Below the pieces are notes generated by a model. It was not told the DNA's origin. It saw only the letters and a list, made by a program, of their open reading frames with translations, and did not search any database. 64,000 nucleotides of DNA from Guadua angustifolia (Eukaryota; Streptophyta; Magnoliopsida; Poales; Poaceae), in contig CM070503.1 in the NCBI GenBank assembly GCA_036346375.1, positions 62,001-126,000 on the forward strand. Direction: 5' to 3'. The translations under genes were made by a program, and so were the position numbers. Shown here one piece after another: positions 47,213 to 60,321 of the stretch. The first letter of the stretch is position 1. Each line of letters starts with the position of its first letter.

Positions 47213-47951
47213 TAAGAGTATGGTATTGTTTTGGCATCTGGTCCGATTATTCTCCAGACGAAGCATAGCTTGCATAGGTGCTCGTCCAAGTAGCCAAATA
47301 TTCTACCACAAGCCCAACTGCCTTCTAGCAAACTGATATCATTCCACACTTCATTAAATAAAATAAAATATCCATTGCAACACATCCAGGAGACAGACGA
47401 TATGGATCAGGAGCATATATCTCAATTCTTCAAAAATGATGTACAATTGTACATGGAGTTGATTTACTCGTCAATCTTGTCATTGAATCGACAAGATAAT
47501 ACAGCCCAACTAATACTAACTAATAAACTACCAAATGCAAGCTGTTGAACTACCACACATTCAAATAAGCGATACACAGATAAATGGGAGGCTGCAGCCA
47601 GCAAAACATTACAAGCCGGCACAAAGGCCTTCAATCTCACGATCATCATTCCATCGAAGCCGGTGAAACATCATTCGAGCAACACTGCGGCTGAAGTCAT
47701 TGTTCTGAAGGCTTCTCTTCCCATTTCCCAAATGACAAGGATGCCAATCAACGAGGGTTAGTATGTGTACAAAAAGGCATGAACAGTAGCAACGAGATGC
47801 TATCTACTGCTGGTGTGTCCTTGGAGCTTGATGATAGCGCAAAAACGGGCAGCGCTCCATGTCAACTGATTTCCAATCATGGAGAAACCAGAGGCAAAGC
47901 ATTTCCCATATAATTGTGTGTGTGTGAGAGAGAGAATTTGTGGTCAGTCAA
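47213..47951 (-). other. Region downstream of KTN80
   Basis: Presumed 3' UTR and terminator region of the minus-strand katanin gene, followed by spacer. No separate gene recognised. Confidence 0.4.
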
Positions 47952-50900
47952 CTACATAACTTCCTGGAAGGCAAGACTGAGCTCCTGTGCTGTGTTTGCG
48001 ACTGCCCCTTTTCTTCTGTTAAATGAAAAGGAACAAGATATGAACATCACAAGATATGAACATCACGGAATGCAAACCATAAAGCTTGATAGGCTTACAA
48101 AATTAGTGAAAGCGACGAATTTAGTTCAAAAAAACGTGAGTTCAAAAATCCAATAGTAATAATGATTGGTGGGGGCCTTCTTTTGCACGGCTGGTTTTAC
48201 TGAGCAATAAACTCTTGAAACATACAACTCAAGCAGTAAATGCAGGTTACCATTGCAGTCATGTTACACAGCTAGTGCAGGTGAAAAGTACAATTTCAAT
48301 AATGAATCATATTTAGATTATACAATACCTTGTAAGAAACGGAAGCTTATTTTTTACTTTCTCCAATTCAATGAAGCATACGTTGCACCGCTCCCGCCTA
48401 AGATGAACAAACAAGTAAAATCACACTACATAATCTAGCAATGGCATATTAGGAGAGCAGTTGACTGAAACAATACCTTTGCTCTGCTTGAAGATCTACA
48501 CCCACAGAAGATGGACCAGCTGATACTGTTGAATGTATTACTGGCCCAAAAGTTCTGACAAGCTTCACCAACAATTCCAATGAAACGCATAGATGCCTGC
48601 ATAGATTTAATTCATGAGAAATAATGTGAATTGCAATGTAATAATTAAATAAATGGATGGCAAGTAAGACGACATGGCACTTGTCACAGCACAACACATA
48701 TATTAATCAATCAAAACTGTGGTGTCAATAATGACCATTTCTACATAATCCCAGAGTGCAACCATAATCACTCACAAAAGCAGCGGTGAGAAGTTACCTG
48801 TCAGTATTACTCTCCAGAAGATTGCTGAGGACAGGAAGGATAGAGGTACATAAATCTAGTGTGATTGTTTCACTTTTTTCCATCAGAACACTTGCCATAT
48901 CAGCTGACACCTGCAGTTACCAGATATCGTTAATCATCAATACACAGATTATGGCATGCAGAACACAAAAGTTGCAAAGTACTGACAGCATGATCAGACA
49001 TCTTCTCCATCGCTGCGATAACACCTCTGACGTCATTCCTTTCCCACATTTGATGGACAATCTGCAAGTAACTTAAAACAGTAAGGTACAGCCTTTGAGC
49101 TTTGAGCAGTTGCACTTTGAAAACCTATCAGTTTACTCTACTGAGCAACACACGGGATGAGACTGCAATAGGCAGCTACGTAGCTAATTCAACTAACCAT
49201 ATTTCAGTATGAAATGGAGTATCAAATGAAGCCTACTACAATCTGGAACACCATGACATAGGACATAACATATGTATGTCTCTTTTAACCCTTTTATCAA
49301 TAATAACTTGGAACATATGTTATATATTAAAGCCCCAAGGATTGGCCGCTCCTCAGGCCATCCACGTGTCGGCCCCCCAGTGAGGCCCCCCAAAAATCCG
49401 GAAATCACGTTTAGGTCCTTTTGGAAAAATTGAAAATCACGTTTAGGTCCTTTTGGTGGCTTTTTAAGTGAAATAGACCCGAAAAATATCGAAATTATGT
49501 TTAGGTCCCTACACGCGGTTTTCGGAAAAAAACGCAGATTCATCGAGGGTTTATAGCTGAATTGGAAATCGCGTTTAGGTCCTTTCGTCGATTTTTTTTT
49601 TCGAAAAAAAACGCAGATTCGTCGAGGGTTCATAGCTGAATTGGAAATCGCGTTTAGGTCCTTTCGTCGATTTTTTTTAGACTAGACCCGAAAAAAAACA
49701 TTTCGAAAAAAGAGACTCGTGGTTCCGTAAATTCGATTTGCAAAAAACTCGTGGCAGATTTTTTCCTCGCGGTGCAGCATCGCGCGTAACTCAATCTAGT
49801 ATATCTTATTAGTCAACATAGAGACGGTTGGAGAATACATTATAATTACACGTCACACAAAAAAAGGCCAAGCACTTTTACAGACCTGCAATTTTGTCAG
49901 CCGAGACCGTGTTGAGCTCAGAAATAGGTCATGTTGTTCCATTAGGATAGATAGAACATCTTCATCACTCACTATGGTTGGAGTTTCAGCAGCTTGATTG
50001 CTTCCTCTCTGCAGAAAACAAAAAAAGGAGAGGTTGAGGGGGTTGCAGAAATTAATTCTCCACGTAAAAGGAAGAGACAAACATAGAATTGAGTGAATTC
50101 TACTACAACTTTCCAGGAATAAGCTGCGTGCCAAAACAAGTTAAGGTCCTCAACTCTTCATTTCAGCATATATTCATCCAGCAGGAGTAACATTGATGAA
50201 TGATGATCCATTGAGTTTATCTTTGATTTAATTTTAAAGCTGCGTGCCAAAACAAGTTAGGCTCTATCTCTGGTCCATGACAGCAATGCGGATGATTGGA
50301 CAATAGAAGCCACCAGGAGAAATGATAGCATATTACTACAGAACAATCACAGGATGTGCTAATTCAAACATTGGGAACCAGGGAAAAAAAACAGAACCAT
50401 CTATCCTCATAATGAACGTTGACAAAGCCACTCGAGTAACAGGGCATCTCTTAAATTAACTACATGTTACAAGTTGTACCTTACTGCATCATTTTCCTTA
50501 TTTTATTTACATAACATATCCAAATTTCATATTAGTTAAGACGATATAACAATACCATCAACTAACAACTACTAAACAGAAGTGATGTGAATAATAAATT
50601 TAATAGAAAGAACAGGAAAGGAACAGAGCGCTATAAAAGCTAATGGGTTGTCTTAGACATACAGATGAATACAACCGGCCTCTAGGAGCCACCGAAGCAG
50701 AATTGCTTGTTGCTGGTTCTTCATAGCTAGGGGACTGATCCCTGCCTTCCCAATTAGAAACAGCTGATCTTGCTCTTCCTACACGATACTTCAAGATTCA
50801 GACCCGCATAACATATTACAGCAAGTACCAAAGGATATCAAAATATATACCTGCTCTTGAAACTTCAATATAGCAGTTATCTCTTGGCTTACGTATTCTA

Positions 50901-53900
50901 GAAACATCTGTGAAGGAGTAACAAATTCTCAAAACAGATACAACGTGGTTACAATAAATGAAAATTGCCAGGAATTTTAAAATGGTGGCTCATGATTACC
51001 CAAAAGAAAATTTTCTTGCCAAAACACTGGGATAATTAATAACTCAACGGAGAGCGTAGAACATGTTCTCAAAAGATTCAGAATGTAACTCTAGTAAACC
51101 ATGCTTAGTCCAGTCAATACTGAACAAGGATGGCATTAATTAATCAAATTCAGCTGACAACTACAGCTCATGCATAATATCTAGCTGTAGAAATAATTGA
51201 ACACCTTGCCCATAAAATTTTTTATTCAGTGTAGGAGAATGGAAATTTCATTAAAAATCGTATAAGAATCACTGCTTTTATGTGAGTTTTGAAATCCATG
51301 ATTCTAAGAGTTGTGGCTTGTGAGTACATGTCTTTTAGAAACATGACAAAGGAAATCAATCACAAGTAATAGTTGTGAAACAGCATTTAAATCAAAATGT
51401 AGCAGCAGCACATAAAACAGATAAGTTAAGGGTACAGGTCATACAATTCTCACTGTGGTGACTTATATTTGGTTCTGCTGAACTTGAAAATTCCAGCCTG
51501 TCAACTGTGCCATGTTTTACATCTTGACGGGTTTCTTCAGAATTTTCTGTTTTAATAACACCATTCTTCCGAGGAAGAAATATTTGACAAGTAAAGTCAT
51601 TTGTTTCAGTATTTTTGCTTCCTGCATCAACTTTGTCTGTATCAACTTTGCCATTGGTTAACTTCCGCTGTTCAGTATATCTTGATTGGGCTCTGAATGG
51701 CGATAACACCCTTCCGGCAGAAGGTTCTCTCCTAGAATCAGAGGCCATCTCCATTCTTGAAGTTGTTCTGGGAACAATGACAGGTGCTGTATCATCACTT
51801 TCTTTCCTTGAATCTGTAGCAAACTCTACCCTTCTGCTTGCCTTAGAAAGAACAGGAGCAGAATCAGAGGCCATTTCCATTCTTGAAATTGTCCTTGGAA
51901 CAACAGCAGCAGGTGCTGCATCAGCACTCTCTTTCCTAGAATCAGCAGCAGAATCCAACCTTCTGCCTGCCTTAGAAACAACAGGTGCAGAATCAGAGGC
52001 TATTTCCATTCTTGAGGTGGTTCTGGGAACAACAACAGGTGCCACCTGGCCCACATCAGTACTTTCTTTCCTAGAATCAGTAGCGGGCTCTACCCTTCTG
52101 CTTGCCTTAGAAAGAACAGGTGCATCAGCAGCATCACTTCTAGATTCAGTAGCCAGCTCTGCTCCTGAGCTAGTTCTTGGGACGATCACAGGCACCACAT
52201 CAACTTTACTGAAACTCTGAAGATTAGAAGCATTGTTGCTCTTCAGTAAACTTCTTTTCAAGGTGGTGCCGCCATGTGCAAATGTTGAATTTCCAACTGT
52301 TTTAGCACTGGAGCCAGTCCCAGCCCTTTGAGGTGTGCTTGGGACCAACCCACTTGCTTCAGTATGGTAAGAACAGATAAAGGACAGATCAGGCATATGA
52401 AGGGTTTCAAGTTTCAACGACAAATATAAAAAAAGTACAGATAGAGAAATTGGTGACATACAAGCTGTTGATTTTGTCTCTTTGGGTGCAGAATCTGAAA
52501 TTTGAGAAACTGAGAGTCTTCCTGCAGAAGCCTTTAAGTTATTCTCTGAATTTTGTAGAACTGATGATCGCCCTATGTTAGCCCGTGAACCACTGTCGTT
52601 TTGTAATGGCATAGCGCTACTTGACAAAGTCTTCAATTCAGAATGACCATTTAGTTTTGTTGAAGCGCCTGTAGCATATGGCTCAAGGCGCTGCCAATTG
52701 ATTACATGGTTAGTACATTCAACTAACAACTAAAGGAAGATTCTAGATGAGAATAATAGATTAATGTTAGAAATGTAGCAGAGAAGCCAATAACATACCG
52801 CTAGATCAACCACCCATATTCCAACACAACTTTGATTAAAAGAACAACCAAGAAGTTTTCCCTCATGGACATTTAGATCAGACAATCTAGACCATCCCAC
52901 GTCGACTGTATCATGGCATCTTATTGGTTCCCAAGAGCAAACCTGCGTAGATTAAGAGAAGTTTAACTTTGGAAGCCACAGAGAATAAGATGTCTGCCGT
53001 GATGTGGTCACATGAGAAATTAAAAGTACAACCTTCAAACTTTCATGCAACCCACATAACAGAGATCTTCCATCAGGATTGAATGTCATGGATCGAACAC
53101 CTGTTGTCTGATATTCAAATAGAAACATCAGCAAGTAATTAAAATGAACCTAATAAATGATTATATTGAACTGAACTGTACTTTCATATATGATCCTTCA
53201 TAATTAGTTTCTATATGGATCGCACCCCTTTAAGCAATAAGTGAAGAAAATATAGCATCAAACAAGGTGAGTTTCTCCCTGCCCTTTTTAATTTTGATGA
53301 GACAGTAGGGGATAACCTTACTAATGCCACCAGTTGAGGAAATGATGTTCACATGCCGTTGCATTACAAAAGATGAAGAAAATAAACTACAGAAAACAAA
53401 AGAAAGCATATGTTGTAGATGGCTATGTAGTTATATCAGGTTGTCACGGCGCTCCAGCAATTCGCGGCGAGCCTGGGAAGCCAAGACGCCTAGGCGTCCA
53501 CCATAGCGAGAGTTAGACGATGTGCTTTATTCAGTGAAAACCATGAAATATTTGTACTGGTATTATATAATACATGTTGTGTTGGTATAACAATGGTCAT
53601 AGAAGATCCAGGCTCCTTGCTTTATGTGTCCATAGATTAAAATACAATACTACTCTACAAGGCTACATTGGTATGGCAGTCCAAGTGTCCATACATCCAC
53701 TCACAAACACATATTATAATATATTCAACCCACTACCCTTGCCTCCTCAACAGAAGATACAAGAAAAAAAGTAATAAACAACATGGTGCAAATGTAGTCC
53801 CTGCTTCTCCCCATCTTTCAGTGGAGCAGTCATGGCGGCTTTTTTCTATCTCTTCGCCATATCTACTGCACCGTATCCTCTTCTCCTTCCTCCCCCTCTA

Positions 53901-56900
53901 CTTCCTTGAATCTTTCATGCACAAAATGAGAGAGATGCCGAGAAGAGCTAGAAGGCACGAGGAAGAAAGAGGATAGCAGAGCAAGTAAGCAAACAAGATG
54001 AGCAAAGAGAAGTGCCGGATCGAGCTGCATCTGGCCTGATTGGAGCTATGGTGGCAGTGGCTAGTGTTTTCCCGTTGCTCCCCTCCCTCCCCACCCTAAC
54101 CCCCTTGATTTTGACCAACATGGCAACATCCGAAATTCTGGAGTTGCCAGTCTAGGCGAATGACCATGGCGTCTATTGCCAGCAGACTCGATGCCTTGTC
54201 ATCCATATATGGCACTTGTCACCGCAGAGAACACATAAAGTATTGCTTGTGTCTTGACTGTTGGCAAAATCCTTGTTGTGCCATAACCAATTATAACATA
54301 GAATTAACGTTAATACAGTTTTCCATCTACAGATATTAACTGTGAGCCCCAAATGTCATGTGCTATAACAGCCCACTAGTTGTTTATTTTGCAGAGCTAA
54401 TAAGATAAAGACATGCTGCTAACCACAACATATGGCAATGCAATGGGTGCATCAAATATCATAAAAGTTAAAAGATAATGAATGATGTCATGATCACTAT
54501 GTGGTGTGCTATATAGTTTAATTTTTCTTTGAACACCCAAAAAAGACCTCCAAATGTTTTTCCCGATGTTTGTTCTTTCAGATATTACTTGTTGCACTAA
54601 ACAATCAATTTCCAGTATTCATACTCATACATTGTGGTTCAGAAGTCAATGGCATCACAACAAATCATATGCCAAAGCTTCATCTGAATGGGGTGGAGAA
54701 TCCAAGATTAATATACCTCAGATCCAGTAGAACCAATCAACTCAAAGGTCTCCAAATCCCAGAACTTGATAGTTTTGTCAGCTGAACCTGAGTGGAGAAA
54801 AGATGTTATGTAATGAATCTTTAGTTGCAAAGCAGGTAGAAAATAGGCAAAGACAGCTTCTGACAGAAACAGTTTTATTTGAGATACTGTTCATAGCCTA
54901 GAAGAAAACAATATGCACCTCCAATCCTCCACTAGAACCGAAATGGAATTTTTATTCTATGCCACTAAATCAAAAACTTCTATGAAGCATATTCTACAGA
55001 ATTTCAAGAAAGTAAAGGATTAGAATCTATCAACACGTTGAAACTCCTCATAGACGTGCCACCAAATGAAGTAATGAACAAGCCACTTATATGTGGAAAA
55101 AAAGCAAGATATCCACAACGAAATGAAGATTGAAATGCATGACTGATTTACTTACATGCAACAAGTAAAATTATGCCACAATAAGACAATTTCAACAAAA
55201 TGAAGATTGAAATGCATGACTGATTTATTTACATGCGACAAGTAAAAATATGCCAGAATAAGACAATTTGACATTTTGCGTTGTTAGCCACCAAATGAAG
55301 GGCAGTTCATTAAATTGCCAGGACATTTACTGCAATATAGATGGACCAGTAAATATCATTCACAACCATAATATGGCAAATTTCACTTAACCATTTACGG
55401 CATATAGTCTTATTTTTAAATAGCACGTGCATGCTTATAATAATCTGGCCACTCAATAACAAATGAGTTTTTTTTCTCCAAAGTCCAACCAAATGCGAAG
55501 ATATTATTCCAGGAGTTAAGCATAAACAGGTATAGAGTGCAACCAAAAGGGACAAAGAAAAATTAAAAATTTAATGGCAATTCAGCATTATAACATCTGA
55601 ACCTAACCTGTTGCCAGAAGGAACTCATGGGGATGGAAATCTATGCACTGAATCTGACCCTCGTGGCACTTGAAATCATGTAATAACTTTCCAGCTGTCA
55701 GATCCCAGAGCTGCCAAGGCAACACTGGTTATAAGTTCAATAAAGAGGAGATATAATTATCATATTGAGTTTCACTAAAATGAAAACAATCACCAAGCTG
55801 TTTTTTAAAGCCTTAAAGTTAATTGATACAATATTATCAGCACAAGGATATATTATGTGCTTAGAAGAATTATGAAACAATGAAACTACATGACCAGAAA
55901 TAGCAACTGAAAATGAAGTATACACAGCATTGCCTTGTAGGCAAATGATACCTTCACTACATTATCTTCACCACCAGACACAACCCATCGGCCATCAGGT
56001 GTGAATCTAATAGCATTCACCCCACGTGTGTGGCCTTTGTACGTGTGGATACACCCCTTCCTTCTTATATCCCATATCTTCATATTAGTGTCCAATGACC
56101 CAGAGGCCAAGAATTCCCCAAAAGGATGGAAATCAACTGACATACAGTTTGACCTATGTCCAGTAAGAGTGCGGACAACTGCATACAACAAGCCAAGTGA
56201 TGCAGTTAATAATATACAGTGACGCAGAATGAGTGTTCATAAATACATGTAATGATAAGTCAAGCATCCATTATTTACATACTCTTCGCCTCCTCTAAAT
56301 CCCATAGCTTTACTGTTCCACTGGCTGCTCCTGCAGCCACAGACACTTCTGTGGAATCAAAACTAACTGACTCCACAGCACTTGTATGCCCTGATAAACT
56401 CTGTATAACCACCAAAAGAAAAAACAAATTGTGAATCAAATTATATTCCATCAACCAAAAACATCATGTATAACACCTCCGATAACAGTAACCACATTGA
56501 TCAAACACATAATTGTGTAATAGGTTGATAGTTAACATAAAAGTATTAAGTATCTCCATATCAATTGAAGACCAACATAAACAGACCAATGCTGGAGAGG
56601 CCATCAACAGCAAAAATGGTAAAACTTTCATCTAGTAATCAATTCAAGGTTCAGGCAAGAGTTATGTTGGGTTGAGTTAGGTGTTTCGTTTGCCACTTTA
56701 CTGTGGAACCACATTTGACATACTAGGCCATACTTAGATTCAGCACAAGACAAATAAATCTTACCAGTATCGAATTGGGCTTCCCAATAGCCCAAAGATT
56801 AACCTTATGATCCTCTCCTCCTGTGACAAGAACCCGTGAAGTCTTCCTCCCAATCTTGAGGCAGTTGACATTGGATGAGTGCGCCACAAACTCCTCTACG

Positions 56901-57355
56901 CCAAATGTAAGTCAAGGCACTCCAATGTTGCAAATTTCGCAACCAAATCACCCCCAAAAAAATCACATTACACCAGTGTTTCACTTCAACATTTCATAAA
57001 CACAGAGTAGCAGAATTGCACTTGAGACAATCAAACATAACTCACAAACGACTAATCAGTAATCACCCACAGCTCCATGTTACACAATCACGCAACCACT
57101 AAATCCCCAATTAGTTTAACTAGGGCCAAGCAAAATAAAAGGAACAAAATATTGAGAGTCGGAAGCTCCCCCTGGAATTTGCAGAATAAAATCACTCAGC
57201 TAGCCGAACGAATGCGACAGTACCGACGGATCGGTCAGACAGACACAAGCACACAATGCACCTCCCCAACAAAAAAATTGAAAAAGTTGGCGAAACAATC
57301 GAAACAAATTCACGAGGATACGGAGCTTGTAGGCGCGCTTCGTGTTGGTCGTCAT
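47952..57355 (-). CDS. KTN80: Katanin p80 WD40 regulatory subunit
   Basis: Exons on the minus strand: 57322-57355, 56765-56895, 56283-56400, 55952-56178, 55608-55710, 54717-54787, 53033-53107, 52799-52942, 52462-52690, 51445-52356, 50851-50907, 50663-50778, 49886-50008, 48987-49061, 48798-48910, 48477-48596, 48329-48397 and 47952-48015. They total 2781 nt (926 residues plus stop), all in phase. The N terminus MTTNTKRAYKLQEFVAHSSN leads into six or so WD40 repeats (LTGHRSNCMSVDFHPFGEF, GHTRGVNAIRFTPDG, HEGQIQCIDFHPHEFLLATG). A Ser/Arg-rich linker follows (residues about 330-700), then the con80 domain (HQMWERNDVRGVIAAMEKMS, HLCVSLELLVKLVRTFG, VGVDLQAEQR), ending AQELSLAFQEVM. The family recruits the p60 ATPase to microtubules for severing. 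A Helitron lies in the intron at 49062-49885. Confidence 0.95.
49316..49799 (+). mobile_element. Small Helitron in a KTN80 intron
   Basis: The 3' end reads CGCGGTGCAGCATCGCG, a 7-8 bp hairpin with one G-T pair, then CGTAACTCAATCTAG and T at 49800, fitting the Helitron hairpin plus CTAG rule. The 5' part begins TTATATATTAAAGCCCC near 49319, like other grass Helitron starts; the exact first base is uncertain. The interior repeats GGAAATCGCGTTTAGGTCCT at about 49564 and 49643, and AACGCAGATTC twice. No gene. Confidence 0.68.
51715..52190 (-). repeat. In-frame tandem repeat in the KTN80 linker
   Basis: Within the long linker exon a unit of 42-43 residues recurs: VPRTTSRMEIASDSAP, VPRTISRMEMASDSAP and VPRTTSRMEMASD, each followed in the first two by VSKAGRRLD/LSKASRRVE and ADSRKES/TDSRKES, after an earlier diverged unit. 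At DNA level the period is 126-129 bp. Frame is preserved throughout. Confidence 0.8.
53108..54716 (-). other. Large KTN80 intron
   Basis: About 1.6 kb between WD40 exons. The middle (about 53440-54240) is more GC-rich and mixed than a usual intron, with phrases such as GCGGCGAGCCTGGGAAGCC, which suggests an inserted element, but no termini were identified. Confidence 0.4.
55121..55273. repeat. 77-bp tandem duplication in a KTN80 intron
   Basis: AAATGAAGATTGAAATGCAT starts at 55121 and again at 55198; the copies share GACTGATTTA, TTACATGC, ACAAGTAAAA and ATAAGACAATTT with a few differences. Intronic. Confidence 0.8.
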
Positions 57356-57700
57356 CGCCGTCACCTCCGCTCCGAATACAGCGCCGCCAGCTCTAATATC
57401 ATTTCAGATCACACCGCCACCACGTCGCCACCCGGCAACCCCCACCCCCGGATCTCGCGTCGCCGCCTGTCCCCAGCCCAACTCTACCATCCACACGCGC
57501 ACCTCAGTATCTCCCTGCCGGGGGAGACCCCGCCGCTGCCACTGCCCGGTGGACCCACCACCGCGCCGCAGCCGGCGCCGTCCGCGCGAGGCTCCGCCGC
57601 CGCCGCTCCAAGAGATGCGGAGCGAGGCGAGCGAGTGGAAGGTGGAGGAAATGCGGTGCTGATTTCGGGTTCGGTATGCTGTTGAGGTGGCCGTGGAGAA
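57356..57700 (-). promoter_or_regulatory. KTN80 5' UTR and proximal promoter region
   Basis: GC-rich, purine/pyrimidine-skewed sequence immediately upstream of the ATG at 57355, as in many grass 5' UTRs. No TATA box was recognised. Open frames here, on both strands, are by-products of composition. Confidence 0.45.
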
Positions 57701-59360
57701 GATGGGGGGAGGGGAAACGGAGCTGTCTGGTTGGGGCCGGGTGGGGTGGGGTGGGGTGGGACGAGGAAGAAGATGGGTTGGTTCGAAAATTTTGAATTAA
57801 GAAAGGTTGGGGTTGGAGGGCCGATTAAAAATGGTGTGAAAAGCGTTGGGCAACGGGGATGGAGATGGATTTTGTCTTCTTGGTTCACAAATTTTCTAAT
57901 TCGCTTTTTAAATTCTTCTAATGTTGCTCTTCTTTCACGAAGAACATTTTTGTATGAGTAAACTTGAGGAAATGCATCTGCTATCTGCATAAGTTATCTT
58001 TCTTCGAGATCTGTGCAGCTTATTATAGTTATTCTTTTTTTTTATTTTTGAAAAGTGCTGGTGAATGTGGATAGAGATGGACATTGTCTTCTTGACTCAT
58101 AAATTTTTTAAATCCCACTAATGCTATACTCCTGCCTGTTTGTTGTTTAAGGCAAGTTTTATAGCGTTCTTGTCAGCTTAATCACCTGTCATTTGCTGTT
58201 CTCGACAAAGCAGCGTATTTCGTGAGGAAGCGCAGACACTTGTCCTGTTGAGTGAAGTGCTGGAGAATAAAAACACCGCGTTCGAAGCTAAATTTCACGT
58301 ACAGCGACGATGTATAAAGAAGAAACTAGGAGTATATATATCATCAGAAACAATAATAATACTACTAATACTCCAAAACATTAATGGTATATTTTAATGG
58401 GGACGGGCCAGCTTAGTAGTTGGGTTCATGATTAGCAGGGTTATAAGTTGGCATATTGAAAAGGATACGATAACATTGTCTGGTAGTACTTCTCTTCTTC
58501 TCCAGTCTGTTGATTAGAGATTTAGAGTCTAGAATTACTGCCTTGTTAGCCTAGCCAGAGAGGAAACTACGTCTTAGTGAGCGATGGAGCTGCAGTTGCA
58601 AATGTATGACTCCATCCGTCAGCATTTGAACTTTGTTTATTCCTAACCTCCGTATTTCGACACATGTACTGAGAAGACGCACTCGTGTGTACGTACAGGT
58701 GTGTCTAACCTGTAATAAAAAATTATAAAAAAACTAACTAGAGAAGAAACTGGAGCATTTGTTTTCACAATTCGTTCGCTCCCGAGTTACGTAATCTTAT
58801 GATCACCTGCCATAGATGCTAACAAGCAAAGACGTAGGAAACACTACAGAAGTGAGTGTTAATTGATGGCCCGACTACGAGCATCATGCACAACCCTTTA
58901 TTTGAAAAAGGCAAAGAGCAAGTAGCTGTGCAGAGGACCGCACGCGCATACGTACTGCGTACATACGGAGGGAGGGGTCAGATTAAAATTGTAGGTGAGA
59001 GTATGGGATACACATCAGTACGAGTGAAAACGTAACGATAATTAATTCCCGTTCAATATAATCCGATGTCGTGTTCGAAAAATATCCACGTGAAATGCTG
59101 CTTTTTAATCCTGATCTATCTCCGATATTATCTATATATCTGAGAAATACAGGTTAGGATACGAAAATAGGATATCCAAAAGATCTGACAAATCAACAAA
59201 ACGGCTATCCGACAAAACATCAATATCCTTTAACATCATCTACGTACGGTTTTCTAGTCGTTGACTAATTTATAATATGAATTTGCATTTAATTATATTT
59301 ACATTGTTAAGTAGGATAAATAATTCATTAATTGATATTCAAATTTGGTACTTTCATCGC
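57701..59360. other. Intergenic spacer upstream of KTN80
   Basis: No gene recognised. Contains a run of GGGTGGGGTG repeats near 57740-57765 and otherwise AT-rich sequence. Confidence 0.35.
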
Positions 59361-59734
59361 GGCAATATATCCTGTGCATACATGCGCTTCCTCAAGATAT
59401 CTATAGTAAGACACCAACTAACAAAATTCACGAAAAATTCTGAAAAAATTGTAGATATACTTCATAGATTGCTCTACCTATGTATAAAATTGTAGGTTCA
59501 AATTCATTATATATCAAGAGTTATAAAAAAGAGAAAATTCTTACATGTTTAAAGAGTTTAAACATGTAAGAATTTTCTCTTTTTTATAACTCTTGATATA
59601 TAATGAATTTGATTTTGAAACTTCATACATAGGTAGAGCAATCTATGAAGTACATCTACAATTTTTTTTAGAATTTTTCGTGAGTTTTGTTAGTTGGTGT
59701 ACACGGGAAGCCTGTGTGCACAGGATATGTTGCC
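59361..59734. mobile_element. 374-bp foldback MITE with 10-bp target duplication
   Basis: An almost complete inverted repeat with a 3-nt loop (GAG at 59554-59556). The innermost arms are essentially perfect for about 55 bp (TTCTTACATGTTTAAA / TTTAAACATGTAAGAA outward through ATATATCAAGAGTTATAA); outer arms are imperfect to the ends GGCAATATATCC and GGATATGTTGCC. CTTTCATCGC flanks both sides (59351-59360 and 59735-59744), fitting Mutator-like elements, which make 9-10 bp duplications. No coding capacity. A transcript would fold into one long hairpin. Confidence 0.88.
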
Positions 59735-59984
59735 CTTTCATCGCTGAAGTTACATATATGCTTTATGTGTGTAGTGTCTGTTAAATTATCCGTGATCGAT
59801 TAATTTGAATCCAATCCATAATATATCCATCCTATGTATTTATATTTATATCTAGTATATCCGTATCCGATTTTGAATTTTTCGAGCTTAAAACCATAAA
59901 TTTGATTACCAGAAAGCCATATCGGACCGCATCCCGCCCTTTTCAACGCTGCGCGTTAGGGACGTGAAGAAGCAAATTAACTAA

Positions 59985-60318
59985 GAGCATCTCCAACAGT
60001 GCCTAAAATTCATTCCCAAAACCTGATTTAATTTTGGGCTTGATTGCAAAAAAAAGTACTCCAACAGTTCCTCTTTCTAGCTCCTCAAATTTTGGCACGC
60101 CCAAAAACAAAGACTCGACTCATTTTTGTGCGCTCTGTCGCGCTCCCAATCAACATTATTTCGCTTCGGGATGGCCCACCGACCAATTCAAAGGTGTTTT
60201 TGGGAGAAAATATAGGAACTGTTGGAGAACGAGGTATTTTGTAGACCCAAAATTTTTTGAGAAGGTCCCAATCTAAAAATATTAGGAGTCTAAATATTAG
60301 GAACTGTTGGAAATGCTC
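59985..60318. mobile_element. 334-bp Tourist-like MITE, second copy of the 26783 family
   Basis: Begins GAGCATCTCCAACAGTGCCT and ends GAACTGTTGGAAATGCTC; TAA flanks at 59982-59984 and 60319-60321. The interior shares long blocks with 26783-27102 (CCAAAACCTGATTT, CTCTTTCTAGCTCCTCAAAT, AATTCAAAGGTGTTTTTGGG) with small indels. Confidence 0.9.
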
Positions 60319-60321
60319 TAA

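Noticed and set aside
53324..53976. Plus-strand frames in a KTN80 intron
   Set aside because: Short, overlapping, intronic and without domains.
57077..57685. 202-codon plus-strand frame over KTN80 exon 1
   Set aside because: Overlaps the KTN80 start and GC-rich 5' UTR on the other strand; no protein similarity.
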